Below, one piece after another: positions 7,369-13,176 of a stretch of DNA of 14,233 bases. The notes under the pieces are model-generated. The model was not told where the DNA came from. It did not search any database and saw nothing but the letters and a program-made list of their open reading frames with translations. The stretch covers positions 1 to 14,233 of the forward strand of contig JBAXDH010000097.1 in the NCBI GenBank assembly GCA_037141055.1. Reading direction: 5' to 3'. The position numbers and the translations under genes are program-made. This DNA comes from CAIVAT01 sp037141055. GTDB taxonomy: Bacteria > Bacteroidota > Bacteroidia > Bacteroidales > FEN-979. The stretch's first letter is position 1; each line of letters starts with the position of its first letter.

Positions 7369-8306
7369 ACCCACACTGATATTTCTTCTATGGCGGTTTT
7401 TGCCTGTTTCATGATTCCGAGGTAACTCAGGAAGCCGTGGATCATGTCCTCGTACACCGAAAGTTTTACCGGGACACCGGCTTCTTCCAGGCGGTTCGCG
7501 TAGGCAAGTCCTTCATCCCGCAGCGGATCATAGCCTGAAATGATCACCATTGCCGGCGGAAGCCCCGACAGATCGGCTGCCAGCAATGGAGCAACATAAA
7601 AATTCGCAGCATCTTCAGCTTTTCCGAGGTATTTATCCCAGAACCATTGCATATCGCCCTTTGTGAGCCCAAAACCATCGGCGAATTCACAATAGGAGGG
7701 TTTTTCGGGGATACAATAATCCGTGACCGGGTAAATTAAAACCTGGCCTGCCAAATGCAGCGACGGCCCATGGGCTGTCGCTGCGAATTCATCACGAATA
7801 CGAATAGCCGTTACGGTTGCGAGGTTTCCACCGGCGCTGTCTCCAGCCACAAATATCCGGCAAGGGTCACCACTCCATTCGCAACAATGCTCTGCAACCC
7901 ATCGCGTTGCGGCAAGGCAATCGTCGGTTGCCGCAGGGAATCTGTTTTCCGGTGAAAGCCTGTAATCAACGGAAACAACGACACATCTGGAGAAGGAACA
8001 AAGATGGGTGCATATTGGATCGTAGGCATCCAGACGAAAAAACACCCATCCGCCACCGTGAAAGAAGACAATGACCGGAAACGGACCTTCACCGGCAGGG
8101 TTATATATCCTGACCGCAACATCACCTCCCGGCCCGACGAATGAAGTAGTTTTGACAGATCCAACCGCGATCACCGGGATTCTCATCCGGGCGTAACCCT
8201 GTTCAACCATTTCGCGGGCGAATTCCAGCGGAACCGATCGGATATCGGGGGGCCCTGCAACCGCGATGGCCGTGAGAAGTGCTTTGGCTTTCGGATCGAG
8301 CTCCAT
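7350..8306 (-). CDS. HSL-type alpha/beta hydrolase (carboxylesterase/lipase family IV)
   Basis: 318 residues, typical for family IV (hormone-sensitive-lipase-like) esterases. The oxyanion-hole motif HGGGW is at 83-87, the nucleophile elbow GDSAGGN at 155-161 (Ser157), the likely acid Asp260 in GYDPLRDEG and the likely catalytic His290 in IHGFLSY. There is no signal peptide, so it is probably cytoplasmic. It should hydrolyse short-chain esters; the natural substrate is unknown. The frame runs open to 8498, but that extension overlaps the upstream gene. The family start MELDPKAKALL at 8306 lies 4 bp after that gene's stop, and MKCRTM at 8321 is the alternative. It is probably co-transcribed with the PLP enzyme upstream. 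Its last codons (AK, stop) lie in an inverted copy of the gcgaaat repeat. Confidence 0.9.
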   Translation of the reverse strand: MELDPKAKALLTAIAVAGPPDIRSVPLEFAREMVEQGYARMRIPVIAVGSVKTTSFVGPGGDVAVRIYNPAGEGPFPVIVFFHGGGWVFFRLDAYDPICTHLCSFSRCVVVSVDYRLSPENRFPAATDDCLAATRWVAEHCCEWSGDPCRIFVAGDSAGGNLATVTAIRIRDEFAATAHGPSLHLAGQVLIYPVTDYCIPEKPSYCEFADGFGLTKGDMQWFWDKYLGKAEDAANFYVAPLLAADLSGLPPAMVIISGYDPLRDEGLAYANRLEEAGVPVKLSVYEDMIHGFLSYLGIMKQAKTAIEEISVWVKEKAK

Positions 8307-8310
8307 TGTT

Positions 8311-9501
8311 CTACATTTCATCGATGCAGCCCCTGATCTTCTGCCATGAATGTTCGATGTCATTATCAAGGCCGACGGAGAAGCGCACCAGGCCCTCCGA
8401 CAATCCCATTTCACGCTGAATCTCTTCCGGCACCTCGGAAGATGTGCTTTTCCCGGAATTGCTGAAAAGCGTTTTGAAATAACCCAGGCTGACGGCAAGG
8501 TAGCCGACTCCGGCCAGTTCCATCTTCTCCATCAGTTTTGCAGCGCGATCGGCGGTGACCATGTCAATGGCGATCAGCCCGCCAAACCCGAATTCGGGTT
8601 TCATCATCTTCAGCATGACCTTATGGCCTTTGTGCTCCGGCAGCCCTGGATAATTGATCTTTACGCCATACTCTTTGAACTTTTCGGCAAGATATTGAGC
8701 ATTATTGCTGTGCTGTTTCATACGGATATGCAACGTATGCAGGTTCTTCAGGATGCTTGAGGAACGCAAAGGATCCAAGGCAGGGCCAAGCAGCATGGCA
8801 GTTCCCGCATTCACGTCGCTCAGGGAATTGATGAATTCATTGGATGCACAAATTGCGCCGGCAACACAGTCGTTTTTGCCGTTGATGAACTTGGTCATGC
8901 TGTAAACCACTACGTGGGCCCCGAGTTTGAACGGTGCAATGATCATCGGGGTAAAGGTATTGTCGACAACCAGTTTGATGTTGTGATCATCGGATATCTT
9001 TGCCAGGGCAGGGATGTCCGATATCTGCAACAGCGGGTTGGTCATCGATTCTGTATAGATAATTTTCGTGTTGGGCCGGATTGCCTGCTTCACAAGGCTG
9101 AGATTCGTGATATCGACAAACGTGACATCAATGTTGAATTTCTTCACGTAGTTGAACAGGAAAGCGAACGTGCCTCCATAGGTGGTCAGGCTGCAGACGA
9201 TGTGGTCGCCGCTGTTGCAAAGCTGGAGGATTGAACAGGTTATCGCCGCCATTCCCGAGGCAGTCACCCATGCCGATTCGGTTCCTTCCATGACAGCAAG
9301 TGCGTCTGCAAGGTATTTGTTGCTGGGGTTCCAGTGACGGGAATAAAGGAAACACCCTTCGGCATCCCCGTGGAATGTGTCCATCATGGTTTTTGCCTGC
9401 ATGAATGTAAAGGTAGCTGAATCGCACACGGATGGATTCACGTCTCCGTATTCCCCGAATTGGAGGAGTTCGAAGATCTTGGTTGAAGGATCGTTTTTCA
9501 T
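8311..9501 (-). CDS. Cys/Met-metabolism PLP-dependent enzyme (trans-sulfuration family lyase)
   Basis: 396 residues, the usual length for the cystathionine gamma-synthase / gamma-lyase / methionine gamma-lyase family of cytoplasmic fold-type I PLP enzymes. Visible elements are YSRHWNPS (53-60, cofactor-phosphate Tyr/Arg), ASGMAAI (81-87), TTYGGTFAFL (106-115, stacking Tyr108), ESMTNPLLQ (151-159), VVDNTFTP (178-185, Asp180 to the pyridine N), the Schiff-base region YSMTKFINGKND with Lys204, and LVRFSVGLD (371-379, carboxylate-binding Arg373). The position after Tyr-Gly is Gly, not the Cys of classical methionine gamma-lyases, so a cystathionine lyase/synthase or an atypical MGL is possible. 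Substrate cannot be settled. Start 9501 (MKNDPSTKIF) was chosen over the upstream in-frame ATG at 9576, which falls at the inferred -7 box. Confidence 0.9.
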   Translation of the reverse strand: MKNDPSTKIFELLQFGEYGDVNPSVCDSATFTFMQAKTMMDTFHGDAEGCFLYSRHWNPSNKYLADALAVMEGTESAWVTASGMAAITCSILQLCNSGDHIVCSLTTYGGTFAFLFNYVKKFNIDVTFVDITNLSLVKQAIRPNTKIIYTESMTNPLLQISDIPALAKISDDHNIKLVVDNTFTPMIIAPFKLGAHVVVYSMTKFINGKNDCVAGAICASNEFINSLSDVNAGTAMLLGPALDPLRSSSILKNLHTLHIRMKQHSNNAQYLAEKFKEYGVKINYPGLPEHKGHKVMLKMMKPEFGFGGLIAIDMVTADRAAKLMEKMELAGVGYLAVSLGYFKTLFSNSGKSTSSEVPEEIQREMGLSEGLVRFSVGLDNDIEHSWQKIRGCIDEM

Positions 9502-9573
9502 GGATGTCAGAATTGTAATTTCAGATTTTGAGTTAGTGACAGTAAATCGGAGTTTGAGCAGGATACGGAAGAT

Positions 9574-9603
9574 CAAAATTAGTCAAAAAATCTCCATAAA
9601 CAA
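9574..9603 (-). promoter_or_regulatory. Bacteroidota-type promoter for the PLP enzyme-esterase pair
   Basis: Read on the minus strand, TTG (9603-9601), a spacer of exactly 19 bp, and TAATTTTG (9581-9574) match the -33 TTG / -7 TAnnTTTG arrangement. Transcription would start around 9567, giving a leader of about 66 nt before the start at 9501. Confidence 0.55.
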
Positions 9604-9698
9604 TGCTGTTGTTTAACGGACACTTTAACTCAGGGATTACATCGGCTCATTGGCAAATTCTTTGTTACTTTGCCTTTTATTTCCCTAATTTTCAGTCC

Positions 9699-11141
9699 AT
9701 GAAAACAAAGAATTTCTCATCCATTTTGAGGCTCCTGCCGGCACTTGCCATGTTAATCCCGGTTATCATTCACGCCCAGGACGGGCAAATGATAAAAAGA
9801 CTTGCGGGGAGCTGGTCTGGAACGCTGAAGGCTCAAAGCACGGAACTCAGGCTGGTCATGAACGTTTCTTTCAATGCAGCCGACAGCATGATCGTCACGT
9901 TCGACAGCCCCGACCAGGGAGCAAGGGATCTGCCGACCAGCAAAGTCAGGGTTGTGAACGACTCAATTTTTGTATCGGCGAAATCGATCGGGGGTAAATT
10001 CACAGGGAAGATCAGCGAAGGCTTTACCTCCATCCCCGGATCATGGAAACAGAGCGGCATGTCATTCCCGCTGACCCTGGAAAGGCTTGAAAAAAGAATC
10101 ACGGTAAACCGCCCGCAGGAACCGAAACCTCCATTTCCCTACCGGTCGGAGGAGGTAACCTTTCCAAACATTCCGGGAGGGTTTGACCTTGCAGGAACTT
10201 TGACAATGCCGGAAAAGGAAGGCCGCTATCCTGCCGCCATCCTGATCACGGGTTCTGGTCCGCAAAACCGTAACGAGGAACTGCTCGGGCACAAGCCATT
10301 TCTTGTCCTGGCCGACTGGCTCACCAGGCAGGGGTTTGCCGTGCTGCGTTATGACGACCGCGGTGTGGCGAAGTCGAAAGGAGACTTTAAAACCGCAACC
10401 TCGATCGATTTTGCAACAGATGCGGAATCTGCGCTCAATTTCCTGAAAAAACACGCGGATATTGATTCTTCAAAGATCGGTTTTATTGGCCACAGCGAAG
10501 GCGGCCTCATCGCTCCGATCGTTGCATCGCGGCGGAGTGATGTCGCATTTATCGTGCTCATGGCCGGCCCGGGTCTTAAAGGCGAACAGATGCTCCTGCT
10601 TCAGAGTGCATTAATTTCGAAAGCGGAAGGGTCGGATGAGAAAACCATCAAGGCAAACGACAAACTAAGCAGGGATATGTATTCGGTGCTGAAGAAGAAC
10701 AGTGACAACACCAAAGCCATCACCAAACTGAAAATACTCATCCGCGATTTTGACAAAAAGAATGCAAAGGACACCAGCTATCATCCAATGTCTGAACAGG
10801 AACTGAATGCGCAGGTTGAAAGCCTCACATCTCCCTGGTTCCGGTGTTTTCTCACGCTCAATCCCCAGGATTACATATCAGGCGTACATTGCCCGATCCT
10901 CGCCATCAATGGAAGCCTTGACCTGCAGGTACCCCCCAAAGAGAACCTGGAAGCAGTTGAAAAAGCACTGATTTTTGGAGGGAACTCAGTCTACATGATT
11001 GAAGAATTGCAGGGGCTCAACCACCTTTTTCAGACAGCCACTACAGGCAGCCCGACAGAATACTCTAAAATTGAAGAAACCATTTCCCCAGCAGCTTTGG
11101 AACTGATCGGGAAATGGTTGCAGAAGAATGTTGCCCGGTAA
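9699..11141 (+). CDS. Secreted alpha/beta hydrolase, EstD-like, with N-terminal beta domain
   Basis: 480 residues. A signal peptide (about 1-27, LLPALAMLIPVIIHAQ) predicts export to the periplasm or beyond; no lipobox Cys is present. Residues ~30-145 form a beta-rich N-terminal domain (LAGSWSGTLKA, PGSWKQSGMSFPLTLERL). The hydrolase domain starts near 150: ILITGSGPQNRNEE (182-195), FAVLRYDDRGVAKSKG (213-228), the nucleophile elbow GHSEGG (264-269, Ser266), a probable acid Asp408 in NGSLDLQVPP, and His442 in LNHLFQ. This GSGPQxRxE pattern with the N-terminal domain resembles EstD-type carboxylesterases. The frame extends to an ATG at 9603, but the signal peptide begins at 9699, so I start there. 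No partner gene is evident; the substrate is unknown. Confidence 0.9.
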   Translation: MKTKNFSSILRLLPALAMLIPVIIHAQDGQMIKRLAGSWSGTLKAQSTELRLVMNVSFNAADSMIVTFDSPDQGARDLPTSKVRVVNDSIFVSAKSIGGKFTGKISEGFTSIPGSWKQSGMSFPLTLERLEKRITVNRPQEPKPPFPYRSEEVTFPNIPGGFDLAGTLTMPEKEGRYPAAILITGSGPQNRNEELLGHKPFLVLADWLTRQGFAVLRYDDRGVAKSKGDFKTATSIDFATDAESALNFLKKHADIDSSKIGFIGHSEGGLIAPIVASRRSDVAFIVLMAGPGLKGEQMLLLQSALISKAEGSDEKTIKANDKLSRDMYSVLKKNSDNTKAITKLKILIRDFDKKNAKDTSYHPMSEQELNAQVESLTSPWFRCFLTLNPQDYISGVHCPILAINGSLDLQVPPKENLEAVEKALIFGGNSVYMIEELQGLNHLFQTATTGSPTEYSKIEETISPAALELIGKWLQKNVAR

Positions 11142-11146
11142 AAAAA

Positions 11147-11162
11147 GCGGACAGGCGGACAG
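11147..11162. repeat. 8-bp tandem duplication behind the EstD-like gene
   Basis: gcggacag occurs twice in a row, beginning 6 bp after the stop codon. It is the shortest of the four period-8/9 arrays, and only two units are present. Confidence 0.45.
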
Positions 11163-11241
11163 GCCCAATCAAACAATCACCGCAAAATGGTTCCATCATC
11201 ACCTCAGCAAAAAATGAATCAATCCTGAGCTGATTTATCTA

Positions 11242-11249
11242 TATCTTTG
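11242..11249 (+). promoter_or_regulatory. Probable -7 box of the GIY-YIG gene
   Basis: TATCTTTG matches TAnnTTTG exactly, 83 bp before the start at 11332. No TTG is found at the standard -33 distance. If used, the leader RNA would contain the truncated and complete upstream hairpin repeats (11269-11319). purB, 14 bp beyond the GIY-YIG stop, could share this transcript. Confidence 0.4.
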
Positions 11250-11268
11250 CTCATGAGGGAAGAATGTT

Positions 11269-11282
11269 GCTGCCTTCGGCTT
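11269..11282 (+). repeat. Truncated copy of the REP-like hairpin repeat
   Basis: gctgccttcggctt is identical to the first 14 bp of the complete element 22 bp further on, after which the match ends. It is either a remnant or a partial duplication. Confidence 0.6.
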
Positions 11283-11290
11283 ATAATTAC

Positions 11291-11319
11291 GCTGCCTTCG
11301 GCTTCGCTCAGGCAACGGG
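11291..11319 (+). repeat. REP-like hairpin repeat, 5'-side copy
   Basis: A 29-bp element whose ends gctgcct (11291-11297) and aggcaac (11310-11316) can pair at 6 of 7 positions around a 12-nt loop. It matches 27 of 29 positions of 11632-11660 in the same orientation. It ends 12 bp before the GIY-YIG start codon, where a hairpin could affect translation. Confidence 0.75.
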
Positions 11320-11331
11320 AAAGAAATTGAC

Positions 11332-11778
11332 ATGAAACAGGGCTGGATGTATATTTTAGAATGTGCCGATGGCAGTTATTACACGGGAAGCACTAATAAT
11401 CTTGAGCTTAGGTTACAGCAGCACCAGGCGGGAGAAGGTGCAAACCACACAAAAAAGAGACTGCCTGTGAAGCTGGTTTATTTTGAGGAGTTCTACAGAA
11501 TTGATGAAGCATTTTACAGAGAGAAACAAGTGCAGGGTTGGAGCAGAAAAAAGAAAGAAGCTTTGATTAATGGCAGGTTTAATGAACTGAATAAACTTTC
11601 AGAATGCCAGAATGAAACTCATTATAAAAATGCTGCCTTCGACTTCGCTCAGGCAGCGGGGGAAAATCGGTGGTTGAGCGGAGCCGAAACCACCGACTTC
11701 GCTCAGGCAGCGGGGGAAAACCGGTGGTTGAGCGGAGCCGAAACCACCAGTAATAAATCAGAAAAAGAACCTAAATAA
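11332..11778 (+). CDS. GIY-YIG domain nuclease-like protein (UPF0213-type) with repeat-derived tail
   Basis: 148 residues. Residues 1-~85 are a compact GIY-YIG domain: MYILECADGSYYTGS supplies the first two strands (Tyr7-Ile8 and Tyr17-Thr18-Gly19 in place of GIY/YIG). The conserved Arg27 lies in LELRLQQH, and the metal-binding Glu64 in YREKQVQGW; NHTKKRLPVKLVYFEEF is typical of the family. Members are single-domain predicted DNA nucleases with largely unknown biological role. From about residue 101 the protein is built from interspersed-repeat DNA: DFAQAAGENRWLSGAETT occurs at 104-121 and again at 122-139, followed by a Lys/Glu-rich end. The ancestral protein probably stopped near residue 100. 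It lies 14 bp upstream of purB, so co-transcription is possible. The domain call is secure; activity and target are not. Confidence 0.9.
   Translation: MKQGWMYILECADGSYYTGSTNNLELRLQQHQAGEGANHTKKRLPVKLVYFEEFYRIDEAFYREKQVQGWSRKKKEALINGRFNELNKLSECQNETHYKNAAFDFAQAAGENRWLSGAETTDFAQAAGENRWLSGAETTSNKSEKEPK
11632..11660 (+). repeat. REP-like hairpin repeat, 3'-side copy inside the GIY-YIG gene
   Basis: It is the same element as 11291-11319 (27 of 29 identical, direct orientation). Here the arms gctgcct (11632-11638) and aggcagc (11651-11657) pair perfectly over 7 bp. It is read in frame as AAFDFAQAAG. Confidence 0.8.
11641..11748 (+). repeat. 54-bp tandem duplication inside the GIY-YIG gene
   Basis: Units 11641-11694 and 11695-11748 follow each other without a spacer and differ at a single base (aat versus aac), a silent change. 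Each unit holds the right half of the REP-like hairpin plus a second inverted repeat: ggtggtt (11669-11675 and 11723-11729) pairs with aaccacc (11688-11694 and 11742-11748). In the first unit the stem extends to 9 bp. 54 bp is a multiple of 3, so the frame is kept. The near identity implies a recent duplication or conversion. Confidence 0.93.
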
Positions 11779-11792
11779 ATCACTCTTACGAC

Positions 11793-13145
11793 ATGGACAA
11801 ATCAATTCACGCGATATCCCCGATCGATGGCCGGTATTGCAAAATCACGGAGCCGCTGGCCTGGTTTTTCTCCGAAGGTGCAGTTATTCGCTACCGGTTG
11901 CTCGTGGAGGTGGAGTATTTCATTGCGCTGTGCCGGATACCTCTTCCGCAACTCAAGGGATTTGAAAAAAAACTGTTTCCCAAACTCAGGGATATTTATG
12001 AAAAGTTTGAGCATGAAGATGCATCCCGGGTGAAAGAAATTGAACAGGAAACAAACCATGATGTCAAGGCCATCGAGTACTATCTGAAAGAGCAGTTTGA
12101 CCTTCTCGGGGCGGGCGAATTCAAAGAGTTCATTCATTTCGGACTTACTTCGCAGGACATCAACAATACCGCCTTTCCACTGGCGATGCGCGATGCCTAC
12201 CGGGATATCATGGAACCAGCATTGGAGGCAATCTATGGCGATCTTCTTGACCGGTCAAGGGAATGGCAACTCATTCCGATGCTTGCCCGCACACATGGCC
12301 AGCCAGCCTCCCCCACCACCGTTGGCAAGGAACTATACGTATTTGCCGAACGCCTTGGAATGCAGCTTGCGTTGCTGGAAACAATTCCTGTTTCGGCCAA
12401 ATTCGGTGGCGCCACCGGGAATTTCAATGCGCATGCGGTGGCTTACCCGGGAGTCGACTGGGTGAAATTCGCCAATAAATTCGTCAACGAAACCCTTGGA
12501 CTGGAGCGCTGCCAGACAACCACGCAGATCGAGCACTATGACAACATGGCCGCTTTCTTCGACAACCTGAAGCGCATCAACACGATCCTGATCGACCTCG
12601 ACCGTGATATGTGGACCTATATTTCAATGGATTACTTCAAACAAAAAGTGAAGGCAACTGAAACTGGTTCATCCACCATGCCGCACAAAGTGAATCCCAT
12701 TGATTTTGAAAATTCCGAAGGCAACCTGGGCCTTGCAAACGCGATCTTTGAACATTTGTCGGCCAAACTTCCGGTGTCGCGCCTGCAGCGCGACCTCACC
12801 GACTCAACGGTCATCAGGAACATCGGGGTTCCCATGGCCCATTCGCTGATTGCGTATAAATCGCTGCTCAGGGGTTTGAGCAAACTGATTCTCAACGAGT
12901 CAAAAATCAGAAAGGATCTTGATGAGAACTGGGCGGTCGTGTCAGAAGCCGTTCAAACCATCCTGCGGCGTGAGAATTTTCCAAATCCATATGAGGCTCT
13001 GAAGGAACTCACCCGCGGCAACGAGGGAATCACTAAACTGACCATGCACAAATTCATTGACAAGCTAAAAGTTCCCAAAAATGTAAAGGATGAACTGAAG
13101 GCCATCTCCCCGGAAAACTATACCGGGATCATCCCCGAAATTTAA
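11793..13145 (+). CDS. purB: Adenylosuccinate lyase
   Basis: Cytoplasmic homotetrameric enzyme of purine biosynthesis. It eliminates fumarate from SAICAR (to AICAR) and from adenylosuccinate (to AMP). 450 residues, close to the 456-residue E. coli form, which it resembles in layout: SIHAISPIDGRY (4-15), ETNHDVKAIEYYLKE (86-100), HFGLTSQDINNTA (115-127), ARTHGQPASPTTVGKE (165-180, catalytic-type His168), QIEHYDN (245-251), and the superfamily signature TGSSTMPHKVNPIDFENSEG (291-310). The flexible-loop Ser (293/294) is the expected catalytic base. The reading frame is intact. It starts 14 bp after the GIY-YIG stop and is followed after 31 bp by the membrane glycosyltransferase in the same direction; no other pur gene is in view. 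Confidence 0.97.
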   Translation: MDKSIHAISPIDGRYCKITEPLAWFFSEGAVIRYRLLVEVEYFIALCRIPLPQLKGFEKKLFPKLRDIYEKFEHEDASRVKEIEQETNHDVKAIEYYLKEQFDLLGAGEFKEFIHFGLTSQDINNTAFPLAMRDAYRDIMEPALEAIYGDLLDRSREWQLIPMLARTHGQPASPTTVGKELYVFAERLGMQLALLETIPVSAKFGGATGNFNAHAVAYPGVDWVKFANKFVNETLGLERCQTTTQIEHYDNMAAFFDNLKRINTILIDLDRDMWTYISMDYFKQKVKATETGSSTMPHKVNPIDFENSEGNLGLANAIFEHLSAKLPVSRLQRDLTDSTVIRNIGVPMAHSLIAYKSLLRGLSKLILNESKIRKDLDENWAVVSEAVQTILRRENFPNPYEALKELTRGNEGITKLTMHKFIDKLKVPKNVKDELKAISPENYTGIIPEI

Positions 13146-13176
13146 TGACCGCATACCAAAACAATTGTCCGGAAAA

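Noticed and set aside
8307..8498. N-terminal extension of the esterase frame to 8498
   Set aside because: It overlaps the 3' end of the PLP-enzyme gene and encodes an Arg/Cys-rich string unlike the family. The usual start MELDPKAKALL lies at 8306.
9665..9672. TTACTTTG as the -7 box of the EstD-like gene
   Set aside because: It misses one fixed base of TAnnTTTG and has no TTG at the right distance, so I do not list it as a promoter.
9603..9698. N-terminal extension of the EstD-like hydrolase to 9603
   Set aside because: It would put 32 residues before an otherwise clean signal peptide that begins with MKTKNF at 9699.
11641..11748. CRISPR array
   Set aside because: The two units are directly adjacent with no spacers, and they lie inside a coding frame.
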